Below are positions 18,926-26,886 of a stretch of DNA of 64,000 nucleotides, piece after piece. This DNA is from Burkholderiales bacterium (GTDB lineage: Bacteria > Pseudomonadota > Gammaproteobacteria > Burkholderiales > Burkholderiaceae_C), in contig JAIOOS010000003.1 of assembly GCA_021414305.1 (NCBI GenBank), positions 1 through 64,000 of the forward strand, read 5' to 3'. How positions within the stretch are numbered: position 1 is the first letter of the stretch; every line of letters starts with the position of its first letter. The position numbers and the translations under genes are program-made. The notes under the pieces were generated by a model. The model had not been told where the DNA came from. It ran no database searches and was given only the letters and a program-made list of their open reading frames with translations.

Positions 18926-20191
18926 ATGTCAGCGATCGTCGGAACCGCCGCCCTCGAGCAACGCCTGGAAAAACTGTCCCCGCCGCTGGCCGTCGTGCTG
19001 CCCGGCGGCCGGCGGATCGGCTCGACCCATGCCGTCGTCACCCTGCGCCTGAACGACCTCTCGCCTCTCACCCACCTGCTCACCGGGCAGATCGGCAAGG
19101 TCGGCGAAGACTACGTCGAGGGCCGGCTCGACATCGACGGCTCCATGCGCGACGTGATGGCGCTGTCGGCCGAGCTGATGGCCGGCGACCCGACCCAGGT
19201 CGACGTGGTGGCCGTGGCGCCGCCCGTGAACTGGCTGAACCAGCTGGTGCGCCTGGCGCGCTCGCGGGCCCGCCACCGGCCCGAGGTCGACGCCGAGCAG
19301 ATCCAGTTCCACTACGACGTCTCCGACGACTTCTACGCGCTCTGGCTGGACCCGGCGCGGGTCTATTCGTGCGCCTACTACCGCGACGCCGGCATGGACC
19401 TGGCGGCGGCGCAGCAGGCCAAGCTCGAGCACATCTGCAGGAAGCTGATGCTGAAGGAGGGCGAGCGCTTCCTCGACATCGGCGCCGGCTGGGGCGGCCT
19501 GCTGCTGCACGCCGCCGAGAACTACGGCGTGCAGGCGCGCGGCATCACCCTCAGCCGCAACCAGCACGCCTACGTCAACAAGGTGATCCAGGAGCGCGGC
19601 CTGGCCGGCCGGGTGCGCATGGACCTGCTCGACTACCGGAGCCTGCCGGACAGCGAGCCGTTCGACAAGATCGCCTCGGTCGGCATGTTCGAGCACGTCG
19701 GCCGGGCCCAGCTGCCGGCCTACTTCGCCAAGATCCACGGCCTGCTCAAGCCCGGCGGCCTGCTCCTCAACCACGGCATCACCGCCGGCGGCACCCGCAA
19801 CCACCAGCTCGGCTCGGGCCTCGGCGACTTCATGGAGCGCTACATCTTCCCGGGCGGCGAGCTGCTGCACGTCTCCAAGGTGCTGGAGGCGACGAGCGAT
19901 TCCGGGCTGGAGGCGGTGGACGTCGAGAGCCTCAGGCCGCATTACGCGAAGACGCTCTGGGCCTGGAGCGACGGCCTCGAGGCGAACATCGGCGCGGCGC
20001 GCAGCGTCACCTCGGAGACGGTGGTGCGCGCCTATCGCCTCTACCTGGCCGGCAGCGCCTCGGCGTTCGAGCGCGCCTGGATCTCGCTGCACCAGATGCT
20101 GTGCGCGCGGCGCACCGGCGATCCGGCCTCGGGGCCGATGCGCGGCGCACAATCGGCGTTCCCCTTCAACCGCGGCTACATGTACCCCTAG
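18926..20191 (+). CDS. cfa: cyclopropane-fatty-acyl-phospholipid synthase
   Basis: S-adenosylmethionine-dependent methylenation of unsaturated acyl chains in membrane phospholipids; a membrane-associated soluble enzyme. At 421 residues the length is normal. Family blocks are QFHYDVSDDFYALWLDP, YSCAYYRDAGMDLAAAQQAK, the SAM-binding FLDIGAGWGGLLLHAAENYG, GMFEHVGRAQLPAYF and the C-terminal FNRGYMYP. The start is supported by an A/G-rich ribosome-binding site (GAAGGAAAAGG) that lies partly in a hairpin. Such enzymes are induced on entry to stationary phase or under acid stress; no such element can be shown here. Confidence 0.95.
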   Translation: MSAIVGTAALEQRLEKLSPPLAVVLPGGRRIGSTHAVVTLRLNDLSPLTHLLTGQIGKVGEDYVEGRLDIDGSMRDVMALSAELMAGDPTQVDVVAVAPPVNWLNQLVRLARSRARHRPEVDAEQIQFHYDVSDDFYALWLDPARVYSCAYYRDAGMDLAAAQQAKLEHICRKLMLKEGERFLDIGAGWGGLLLHAAENYGVQARGITLSRNQHAYVNKVIQERGLAGRVRMDLLDYRSLPDSEPFDKIASVGMFEHVGRAQLPAYFAKIHGLLKPGGLLLNHGITAGGTRNHQLGSGLGDFMERYIFPGGELLHVSKVLEATSDSGLEAVDVESLRPHYAKTLWAWSDGLEANIGAARSVTSETVVRAYRLYLAGSASAFERAWISLHQMLCARRTGDPASGPMRGAQSAFPFNRGYMYP

Positions 20192-20221
20192 GCGAATCCG
20201 GGCGGTACAGGGCCCCCAGCG

Positions 20222-20521
20222 ATGCTCTACGTCTTCAGGTCCAAGGCCGACGCCGACCTCATCATGCTCGAGCCGGTCGGCAACCAGCTCCTGCGCATCC
20301 TCGGCCGCGAGCCTGCGCCGCGGGGGATCATCGAGGCGGCGGCGCTGCCCGCCGCGATCCAGGCGATCGAAGCGGCGGTGGCTGCCGAGCGGGGCCAAGA
20401 CAACGCGGCCGAGGAAGACCTGAAGGAAAAGCGCGTCGGCCTGGCGCAGCGCGCCTGGCCCATGCTCGAGATGATGAAGCGCGCGCTGGCCGAGAAGGCC
20501 GACATCGTGTGGGGGGCGTGA
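20222..20521 (+). CDS. DUF1840 family protein
   Basis: 99 residues, soluble. The start MLYVFRSKADADLIMLEPVG and the later GIIE and ML-MMKRALAEK blocks are those of DUF1840, a small uncharacterised family found mostly in betaproteobacteria. The ribosome-binding site is weak. Its stop overlaps the next start by one base, so it may be coupled with the PEBP-like gene. Confidence 0.88.
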   Translation: MLYVFRSKADADLIMLEPVGNQLLRILGREPAPRGIIEAAALPAAIQAIEAAVAAERGQDNAAEEDLKEKRVGLAQRAWPMLEMMKRALAEKADIVWGA

Positions 20522-21162
20522 TGAAGCTCTGGAGCGACAGCTGGGCCAACGGGGAGCCGATCCCCGATCGCTATGCCGCGGGCCGTCTTGCCCCGCCGGA
20601 CGGCGTGACCTTCGCCGACAACGTGAGCCCGCACCTGGCGTGGAGCGACCTGCCGGCCGGCACCCGCGCGCTGGCGCTGATCTGCCACGACTTCGACGTG
20701 CCGAGCAAGGGCGACGACGTCAACCAGGCGGGCCGGGAAGTACCCGCCGACCTGCCCCGGGTCGACTTCTTCCACTGGGTGCTGACCGACCTGCCGGGCA
20801 GCGCCACCTCGCTGCCCGAGGGCGCCTTCAGCCGCGGCTTCACCGCCCACGGCAAGCCCGGTCCGCAGGTCGCGGCGGCCGGCTTTGCCGGGGCGCGCCA
20901 CGGCATCAACGATTTCACCGGCTGGTTCGCCGGCGATCCGGCGATGGCCGGCGACTACTACGGCTACGACGGCCCGTTTCCGCCGTGGAACGACTCCCTG
21001 CTGCACCACTACGTGTTCACCCTCTACGCGCTGGCCGTGCCCCGGGTGCCGGTCGAGGGCCGCTTCGGCGGCGCCGAGCTGCGCCAGGCGATCTATCCGC
21101 ACGTGCTCGGCGCGGCCACGCACTCGGGCACCTACACCCTGAACCGCCGCCTGCTCCGATGA
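20521..21162 (+). CDS. YbhB/YbcL-type phosphatidylethanolamine-binding-like protein
   Basis: 213 residues of the PEBP/Raf-kinase-inhibitor-like fold. Recognisable blocks are NVSPHLAWSDLPAGTRALAL, CHDFDV, VDFFHWVLTDLP and PPWNDSLLHHYVFTLYAL, which form the anion-binding pocket. No signal peptide, so cytoplasmic. Bacterial members have no settled function. It overlaps DUF1840 by one base and the phosphatase gene by four. Confidence 0.9.
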   Translation: MKLWSDSWANGEPIPDRYAAGRLAPPDGVTFADNVSPHLAWSDLPAGTRALALICHDFDVPSKGDDVNQAGREVPADLPRVDFFHWVLTDLPGSATSLPEGAFSRGFTAHGKPGPQVAAAGFAGARHGINDFTGWFAGDPAMAGDYYGYDGPFPPWNDSLLHHYVFTLYALAVPRVPVEGRFGGAELRQAIYPHVLGAATHSGTYTLNRRLLR

Positions 21163-21887
21163 CGGAGGGCAGCACGGCGACCGGCCAGCCCGCGGCGGGA
21201 GCGGCCGATCCGCACGAGGCGCACCTGACCCGCGTCGTCGCCATCCGCCATGGCGAGACCGTGTGGAACGCCGAGATGCGGATGCAGGGCCAGCTCGACA
21301 CCGCCCTCAGCGAGCGCGGCCGCTGGCAGGCGGGCCGGGCCGCCGAGTCGCTCGCCGGCGAGGGCATCGAGGCGATCTTCGCCAGCGACCTCGAGCGCGC
21401 CTTCGACACCGCAGAGGCCTTGGGTCGAAGGCTCGGCCTGCCGGTCACGCCCGATACCGGCCTGCGCGAGCGCCACTTCGGCGTCTTCCAGGGCTCCACC
21501 TACGCCGAGATCGACGCCCGCTGGCCCGAGCAGGCGAAGCGCTGGCGGCACCACGATCCCGACTTCGGCGCCGACGGCGGCGAGACCCTGCGCGAGTTCA
21601 GCGCCCGCGCGGTCGGCACCTGCACCCGGATCGCGGCGGGCCAGGCGGGCCGCTCGATCGCCATCGTCACCCACGGCGGCGTGCTCGACTGCCTCTACCG
21701 CGCCGCCGCCGGCATCGCCCTCGGCGCGCCGCGCTCGTGGGAGCTCGGCAACGCGACGATCAACCGCCTCCTCTACACGCCGCGCGGCTTCACTCTGGTC
21801 GGCTGGAGCGATACCGCGCATCTCGAAGGCGAGACGCTCGACGACGGCAGCGAGGGCGACCCGGCGCTGAAGGTCGGCCGGCGATGA
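21159..21887 (+). CDS. histidine phosphatase family protein (phosphoglycerate-mutase-like)
   Basis: 242 residues. The phospho-acceptor motif is VVAIRHGETVWNAE with His31, and the second catalytic histidine is in IAIVTHGGVLDCLYR. GLRERHFGVFQGSTYAEI supplies the catalytic Glu region. The first ~24 residues are an unstructured Ala/Gly-rich extension. Members act as phosphatases for small phospho-compounds such as alpha-ribazole phosphate or sugar phosphates; the substrate is not evident. Overlaps both neighbours by four bases. Confidence 0.93.
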   Translation: MTEGSTATGQPAAGAADPHEAHLTRVVAIRHGETVWNAEMRMQGQLDTALSERGRWQAGRAAESLAGEGIEAIFASDLERAFDTAEALGRRLGLPVTPDTGLRERHFGVFQGSTYAEIDARWPEQAKRWRHHDPDFGADGGETLREFSARAVGTCTRIAAGQAGRSIAIVTHGGVLDCLYRAAAGIALGAPRSWELGNATINRLLYTPRGFTLVGWSDTAHLEGETLDDGSEGDPALKVGRR

Positions 21888-23032
21888 GCGCGACGCTCTC
21901 GTCCGTTCCGGAGGTCGGCGACCCGGTCGCGGCGATCGACACGCCGGCCCTCGTGATCGACCTCGACGCGATGGAGCGCAACCTGGCGGCGATGGCGGCG
22001 TTCGCTCGCGAGCGCGGCGTGCGCCTCCGGCCGCACGCGAAGATGCACAAGTGCGCGGCGATCGCCCGGCTGCAGCGGGCGGCCGGCGCGGTCGGCGTAT
22101 GCGTGCAGAAGACGAGCGAGGCCGAGGCGCTGGCCGCGGCCGGCATCGACGACATCTACATCTCGAACGAGGTCGTCGATCCGGCCAAGCTGGCGCGCGT
22201 CGCAGCCCTGGCCAGGCGCGTTCGCCTGGCGATCGCGGTCGATTCGGCCGAGGGCATCGAGCGCCTGGCGCGGGCGATGCGCGAGGCGGGCGCCGCGATC
22301 GACGTGTTCGTCGAGGTCGACGTCGGGCACGGCCGCTGCGGCGCGCCGGCGACGGCGGCGAGCTCGCTCGCGCACCGCGTCGTCGCCCACGCCCCGCCCG
22401 AAGGCGGCCTTCGCTTCGCCGGCCTGCAGGCGTATCACGGTGCGGCGCAGCACCTGCGCGGCGCCGAAGAGCGCGCGGCGGCGTCGCGCCACGCAGCCTC
22501 GCTGGCGAGCGCGGCGCGCGCCGGCATCACCGCGGCGGGCATCGCCTGTCCGCTGGTCACCGGCGCCGGGACCGGCACCTTCGCGTTCGACGTCGCGAGC
22601 GGCGTCTGGGGCGAGCTGCAGGCCGGCAGCTATCTCTTCATGGACCGCGACTACGCCGACAACGCGCCAGGCCCGAACACGCCGCGCTTCGAGCACGCCC
22701 TCTTCGTCAAGAGCCAGGTGATGAGCCGCGGCGCCGCGCACGCGGTGGTCGACGCCGGGCACAAGTCGCATGCGATCGATTCCGGCTTGCCGCAGGTCTG
22801 GCAGCGCACGCTGGCGTACGCCAACGGCGGCGACGAGCACGGCATCCTGCGGCCGCTTCCCGGCGGCTCCGCGGCCGACCTGCCGCAGCTCGGCGACACG
22901 GTCTGGCTGGTGCCGGGACATTGCGATCCGACGGTCAACCTGCACGAGCGCTATGTCGCGCTGCGCGGCGGCCTCGCCGCCGGCGTGGTCGAGGCAGTCT
23001 GGCCGATCGAGGCCAGGGGCTGCGTCGGCTGA
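21884..23032 (+). CDS. D-threonine aldolase / DSD1-like PLP enzyme
   Basis: 382 residues of the fold-type III (alanine-racemase-like) PLP family. The start of the barrel IDTPALVIDLDAMERNL and LRPHAKMHKC, with the presumed PLP lysine at Lys53, match D-threonine aldolase and D-serine dehydratase-like enzymes. The C-terminal metal-site region VPGHCDPTVNLHERY has the expected His and Cys/Asp ligands for a divalent metal. The likely reaction is cleavage of a D-3-hydroxy-amino acid to glycine and an aldehyde. Last gene of a run of coupled genes from 20222, and convergent with the 33-residue peptide gene. Confidence 0.92.
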   Translation: MSATLSSVPEVGDPVAAIDTPALVIDLDAMERNLAAMAAFARERGVRLRPHAKMHKCAAIARLQRAAGAVGVCVQKTSEAEALAAAGIDDIYISNEVVDPAKLARVAALARRVRLAIAVDSAEGIERLARAMREAGAAIDVFVEVDVGHGRCGAPATAASSLAHRVVAHAPPEGGLRFAGLQAYHGAAQHLRGAEERAAASRHAASLASAARAGITAAGIACPLVTGAGTGTFAFDVASGVWGELQAGSYLFMDRDYADNAPGPNTPRFEHALFVKSQVMSRGAAHAVVDAGHKSHAIDSGLPQVWQRTLAYANGGDEHGILRPLPGGSAADLPQLGDTVWLVPGHCDPTVNLHERYVALRGGLAAGVVEAVWPIEARGCVG

Positions 23033-23039
23033 AGTCGTC

Positions 23040-23141
23040 TCAGGCCGCGCTGGCGACGACCGCGACGAGGGCCCAGGCCGAGGCCATGGCGAAGGCGGCG
23101 GTGACGATGACGGTGGCGATGTCGTCGAAGAGCGTGTGCAT
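23040..23141 (-). CDS. 33-residue single-span membrane peptide, paralogue 1
   Basis: MHTLFDDIATVIVTAAFAMA followed by a further 13 hydrophobic residues: an eight-residue acidic head (FDDIAT) and one membrane span of about 22 residues. It aligns without gaps to the peptide at 24970-25071 (MQTLYDDIAT...), sharing M-x-T-L-aromatic-D-D-I-A-T. A good ribosome-binding site, GGGGAG, lies 8 bases before the ATG. Upstream it has the same leader pattern and CRP-like palindrome as its paralogue. Conservation of sequence, length, ribosome-binding site and promoter between two copies is strong evidence that this is a real gene. Function unknown; a regulator of the neighbouring membrane-associated PLD protein or a stress-induced membrane peptide is possible. 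Confidence 0.75.
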   Translation of the reverse strand: MHTLFDDIATVIVTAAFAMASAWALVAVVASAA

Positions 23142-23249
23142 GGCGATCTCCCCTTGAGCTGTTCCGGCTGACTCGAACGATTCGCTTCAGGCCTGAGCCA
23201 GTGTCGAAGAACCGAGCGGCCGCGACGAGGAAGCAAGGCACCGCGAAGC

Positions 23250-23265
23250 GGTGACTTCCGTCACT
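23250..23265. promoter_or_regulatory. CRP-like site upstream of membrane peptide 1
   Basis: GGTGACTTCCGTCACT has GTGAC/GTCAC arms, fitting the CRP pattern GTGA-N6-TCAC. It lies 108 bases upstream of the peptide start and matches the site at 25178-25193. The leader between site and start is also conserved between the two loci (shared GCCTTGCT, CTCGTCGC, ACTGGC and GCGAATCGTTCG blocks in the same order). Confidence 0.6.
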
Positions 23266-23290
23266 CCCGCCGGGCCGGCACTGCGGCGAT

Positions 23291-24931
23291 TCACAGGATC
23301 CCCTCGCCCATCAGTTGCGCCAGCAGGCGGATCGGCAGGGCCGGGGCGACCGGGGCCTTCGGTTCCGCCGAGCGCGTGCGCTGCGCGTCGCCCTGGCCCG
23401 ACTGCCAGCTCAGGCGATCGCCTTGCCGCTGCACCTTGTAGCTGGCCAGCTCCTGGCGCACGCGCAGGAACTTGCCGACCAGCCGGGCCAGGTGGGCGCT
23501 GTGGATGACGATGCCGGCTTCGGTGTTCAGGCGGGCCGAGCGCGCGTCCATGTTCATCGAGCCGACGAAGGTGCGCTCGTCGTCGACCACCGTCAGCTTG
23601 GTGTGCAGGCGGCCCAGCGAGCTGCTTCCGCCGGAGCTGCCGCCGCCGGAGCTGCCCAGGATCGCGGCGTGCCCGTCGCCCGCCACCTCGCCCGTGGGCA
23701 TCAGCTCGTGCAGGTCGACGCCGGCGGTCAGCAGCGCGTTGCGATGGTTGGCGTAGCCGTAGTGCACCAGCGGCTCGTCGGTCGTGGCCAGCGAGTTGGT
23801 CAGCACCGAGACCTCGACGTCGCGCGAGCGCAGGGCGGCCAGGGCGTCGCGCGTCGCCGCGCCGGGAACGAAGTAGGGCGAGGCGATCATCACGCTGGTG
23901 CGTGCCGAGTCGATCAGGGCGACGTGCGCCTCGGCGACGGTCGGCGACAGCTCGTCGCCGGTCGCCTTCTGCGGCGCGTCGGCGACCACGTCCGCGGCGG
24001 CCGGCTCCAGCTCGATCCGGCCGCCGTCCAGTTGCGCCTCGATCGAGTCGGCGCCGGCCGCCGGGACGATCGAGGCACCCTCGACCTGGCGCTCGAAGGC
24101 GGCGCGGGAGGGCGTGCGGCGCGACAGGCTGGCGACCGGATAGGCGACGTCGGAATTCCAGAACTGGTCGAACACCGCCGCCAGCTGGGCGACCACGGGG
24201 CCGGTCGACAGCAGGTCCATGTCGATGAAGTTGGCGCGGCCGCTGCGGTCGAAGTACTCGTCGGCGATGTTGCGGCCGCCGGTCACGGCGAAGCTGCCGT
24301 CGGCGATGAACAGCTTGTTGTGCATGCGGTGGTTGATGCGCGAGAACTGGTGCATCGACAGCACGATGCGCTGGACGAAGCCGCCGCCGCGCACCGGCAG
24401 CGGGTTGAACATCCGCACTTCGACGTTGGCGTTCGCCGCCAGGCCGGCGAACAGCTCGTCCTGGCCGGTGGCGTACAGGTCGTCGACCAGCACGCGGACG
24501 CGCACGCCGCGAGCGGCGGCGGCCTGCAGCTCGCGCAGGAACTCGCGGCCGGTCGCGTCGCTGGCGATCACGTAGTACTGGACGTCCAGGGTCTTTTCGG
24601 CGCGGCGGATCAGCGCCATCCGGGCGGCGAACGCTTCGGCGCCGTCGGGCAGCAGGCGAAAGCCCGACAGCTCCGGCGCCGAGGCGCCCGCCGTCGAGGC
24701 GGCGGCGATCTGCGCCAGCCGGGTGTCGGCCACGTCGGTGCGGGCGTACGACAGCGGGCGCTCGACCTGGCTCGGCAGGGCGGCGCAGCCGCCCAGCGCC
24801 ACCGCCACCGTCAGCAGCACGGTCCGCCAGGCGATGCCCAGCGTCGCCGAGCTCCCGACGACGACCGCGGCCCAGGCGAGGGCGCGGCGGGCGGCGGCGG
24901 GTTGCAGGGTGGACAGCAGGTTCGCGAACAT
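23291..24931 (-). CDS. phospholipase D/cardiolipin-synthase-like lipoprotein
   Basis: 546 residues. The N-terminus has a long hydrophobic stretch ending in a lipobox, VALGGCAALPSQ (Cys near residue 49), so a lipid-anchored envelope protein is likely. Two HKD active sites are present: HNKLFIADGSFAVTGGRN in the first half and HTKLTVVDDERTFVGSMNMD in the second, each with the conserved His, Lys and Asp. This arrangement resembles ClsC-type cardiolipin synthases and related phosphatidyltransferases. The C-terminal LARLVGKFLRVRQELASYKV block is also typical. It follows membrane peptide 2 by 38 bases on the same strand and is probably cotranscribed from the CRP-like promoter region. Confidence 0.9.
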   Translation of the reverse strand: MFANLLSTLQPAAARRALAWAAVVVGSSATLGIAWRTVLLTVAVALGGCAALPSQVERPLSYARTDVADTRLAQIAAASTAGASAPELSGFRLLPDGAEAFAARMALIRRAEKTLDVQYYVIASDATGREFLRELQAAAARGVRVRVLVDDLYATGQDELFAGLAANANVEVRMFNPLPVRGGGFVQRIVLSMHQFSRINHRMHNKLFIADGSFAVTGGRNIADEYFDRSGRANFIDMDLLSTGPVVAQLAAVFDQFWNSDVAYPVASLSRRTPSRAAFERQVEGASIVPAAGADSIEAQLDGGRIELEPAAADVVADAPQKATGDELSPTVAEAHVALIDSARTSVMIASPYFVPGAATRDALAALRSRDVEVSVLTNSLATTDEPLVHYGYANHRNALLTAGVDLHELMPTGEVAGDGHAAILGSSGGGSSGGSSSLGRLHTKLTVVDDERTFVGSMNMDARSARLNTEAGIVIHSAHLARLVGKFLRVRQELASYKVQRQGDRLSWQSGQGDAQRTRSAEPKAPVAPALPIRLLAQLMGEGIL

Positions 24932-24969
24932 GGCGGTTTCCGGCGTGCGGGGCAGGCGGCAGTCGGGAG

Positions 24970-25071
24970 TCAGAACACGGTCGCCAGGGTGATCACGATC
25001 GCCGAGACGCTGGCGACGGCGTACGTGACGGAGACCAGGGCGGTGGCGATGTCGTCGTACAGGGTTTGCAT
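24970..25071 (-). CDS. 33-residue single-span membrane peptide, paralogue 2
   Basis: MQTLYDDIATALVSVTYAVA plus 13 residues ending in ITLATVF. An acidic head and one membrane span, gap-free alignment to the peptide at 23040-23141 with about half of the positions identical. GGAG stands about 8 bases before the ATG. It lies first in a likely operon with the PLD lipoprotein and diverges from a Crp-family gene, with a CRP-like palindrome in between. An open frame extends upstream of this ATG, but that part is the conserved leader, not protein. Function unknown. Confidence 0.75.
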   Translation of the reverse strand: MQTLYDDIATALVSVTYAVASVSAIVITLATVF

Positions 25072-25177
25072 TTGAGGCTCCAGAGGCTTTCGGCTGGAGG
25101 CGAACGATTCGCCTGAAGCCGGACGCCAGTCTCGAAAAAACGGCCGTTGGCGACGAGTGAGCAAGGCGCCCGGGGCA

Positions 25178-25193
25178 AGTGACTTAGGTCACT
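25178..25193. promoter_or_regulatory. CRP-like site between membrane peptide 2 and the crp-family gene
   Basis: AGTGACTTAGGTCACT has perfect 6-base arms AGTGAC/GTCACT and fits GTGA-N6-TCAC. The adjacent regulator has the Arg-Glu-x3-Arg recognition residues that read GTGA in CRP. The site overlaps the -35 region of a likely crp promoter (GATAAT -10 at 25210-25215) and lies 107 bases upstream of the peptide start on the other side. Confidence 0.65.
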
Positions 25194-25257
25194 CGTTCGC
25201 TTCGCGACCGATAATTCCGCCTCCGGGAATACGGCCCGGAACGCGGAGGGCGGACGT

Positions 25258-25884
25258 TTGACCGAAGATCAACTGCCGGCACCCCTGATCGAGGCGCTCG
25301 CGCTGCACGGCAACACCCGGCCGTTTCGCGCCAACACGATCCTCATCAGCGAGGGCGATGCCGGCGATTCGCTCTACATCGTCCTGACCGGGCGGCTGCG
25401 CGCCTACGCCAGCTCGGAGGACGGCCGCGACGTCGTCCTCGGCGAGCACGGGCCGGGCGAGTACGTCGGCGAGCTCTCGCTAGACGGACGGCCGCGATCG
25501 GCTTCGGTCAAGACACTCGAGGCCTCGAGTTGCTGCGTCGTCCCCGGCACCGAGCTGCGCGGCTTTCTCGCCGAGCATCCCGATTTCGCGCTGCACCTCT
25601 CGCAAAAGCTCACCCGCATGGTCCGCCGCCTCACCGAGCAGGTGAAGAGCCTGGCGCTGCAGGACGTCTACGGGCGGATGGTCCGGGTGCTGATGGAGCT
25701 CTCCGACGCCGTCGGCAGCGAGCGGGTGGTCCGCGAGAAGCTGACCCAGCAGGACATCGCCGATCGTGTCGGCTCCTCGCGCGAGATGGTCAACCGGGTG
25801 ATGAAGGACCTGACCGCCGGCGGCTACGTCAGCGTGCGCGACGGCCGCTACGTCATCCAGCGCAAGCTGCCGACGGCGCGCTGA
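25258..25884 (+). CDS. Crp/Fnr-family transcriptional regulator
   Basis: 208 residues with a cyclic-nucleotide-binding-fold sensor domain (NTILISEGDAGDSLYIVLTG, then GPGEYVGELSLDGRPRSASV) and a C-terminal winged helix (LTQQDIADRVGSSREMVNRV). No cysteine cluster for an Fe-S centre is seen, so it is CRP-like, not FNR-like; the RPRSASV segment replaces the usual PRSA(S/T)V phosphate-binding cassette closely, so cNMP binding is plausible. The recognition helix SREMVNR keeps Arg-Glu-x3-Arg of CRP. Start is TTG with GGAGGG seven bases upstream. Palindromes fitting its expected site lie in front of this gene and both membrane peptide genes. Confidence 0.93.
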   Translation: MTEDQLPAPLIEALALHGNTRPFRANTILISEGDAGDSLYIVLTGRLRAYASSEDGRDVVLGEHGPGEYVGELSLDGRPRSASVKTLEASSCCVVPGTELRGFLAEHPDFALHLSQKLTRMVRRLTEQVKSLALQDVYGRMVRVLMELSDAVGSERVVREKLTQQDIADRVGSSREMVNRVMKDLTAGGYVSVRDGRYVIQRKLPTAR

Positions 25885-26000
25885 GCCTCGTCCGGGCCGG
25901 GGCGAGGGGAATCCCTCTCCGGAGATACCCGGAAATCCGGCCCGGGCCGACGTTGGCGGTGCCGTCCTTGCCTAGACTCGGCGTCCCGTTCGCTGAAGAG

Positions 26001-26018
26001 CGTTCAGTAAGCTGAACG
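26001..26018. promoter_or_regulatory. palindromic operator in front of the IclR-type gene
   Basis: CGTTCAG-TAAG-CTGAACG is a perfect 7-bp inverted repeat ending 13 bases before the start codon; CGTTCGCTGAAG just upstream repeats parts of it. The size and position fit an autoregulatory site of the following IclR regulator. Confidence 0.5.
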
Positions 26019-26031
26019 GGCGCTCCGACCC

Positions 26032-26886
26032 ATGCAACCCCGACTCGACTCCTTCGACACCCTGCGCGCCTATCCCGCCGCCGGCAAGGGCCCGTCCACG
26101 CCGCTCGTTCCGGCGGTGTCGCGCGCGCTCGCCCTGCTCGAGCGCCTGGCCGGAGCGCGCGAGCCGATGACGCTGGCCCGGCTCGCCGGCGAGCTGTCGC
26201 TGCCGAAGAGCAGCGTCCACGGCCTGTGCAACACCCTGGTGTCGTTCGGCTACCTGCGCCGCCAGTCCGACGGCGCGTTCCTGATCGGGCCACGCGTCAT
26301 GGGCCTGGCCGAAGCCTTCGTTTCCGGCACCGACGTCGCCCAGGAGTTCAACGCCCTCTGGAGCGACGGCGGCATGGCCCCGGAAGACACGGTCGTGCTC
26401 TCGGTCCTCTCGGGCACCGACGCGCTCTACGTCGGCGTGAAGAAGAGCACCCGGCCGCTCGGCCTGGCCTTCAACGTCGGCATGCGGCTGCCGGCCTACC
26501 TCTCGGGCAGCGGCAAGGCGATGCTCGCCTGGCTGCCGGTCGAGGAGGTGCGGCGCCGCTTTGCCACCGGCCTGGGCACCCGCCTCACCAAGAAAGGCCC
26601 GCGCGACCTGGAGGCCCTGCTCAAGGAGCTGGCGCTGGCACGGCGACGCGGCTACAGCGTCGACGACGAAGGCGTGCGCGAGGGCGTCTATTCGTTCGGC
26701 GTGCCGGTGTTCGGCGCCTCGGGAGAGGCGGTGGCCGCGATCTCGGTCTGCATCAACAAGGCGCAGCTCGGCGGCGACCGGGGCGGCCGCCATCGCGACG
26801 TCGCCCTCGCCGTCGCCGCCGACCTGTCGCGGCGGATCGGCGGCGACGCCCGGCCGGCGCGGCGGCTCGAGGAGGCGGCGGCATGA
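26032..26886 (+). CDS. IclR-family transcriptional regulator
   Basis: 284 residues: winged helix-turn-helix at about residues 28-90 (VPAVSRALALLERLAGAREP, TLARLAGELSLPKSSVHGLC) and the IclR ligand domain (GMRLPAYLSGSGKAMLAWLP, then RRRGYSVDDEGVREGVYSFG), which are diagnostic. Its last codons overlap the first ATPase gene of a HAAT transporter by four bases, so it is part of that operon and most likely controls it in response to the imported compound. A palindrome lies just upstream. Confidence 0.94.
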   Translation: MQPRLDSFDTLRAYPAAGKGPSTPLVPAVSRALALLERLAGAREPMTLARLAGELSLPKSSVHGLCNTLVSFGYLRRQSDGAFLIGPRVMGLAEAFVSGTDVAQEFNALWSDGGMAPEDTVVLSVLSGTDALYVGVKKSTRPLGLAFNVGMRLPAYLSGSGKAMLAWLPVEEVRRRFATGLGTRLTKKGPRDLEALLKELALARRRGYSVDDEGVREGVYSFGVPVFGASGEAVAAISVCINKAQLGGDRGGRHRDVALAVAADLSRRIGGDARPARRLEEAAA

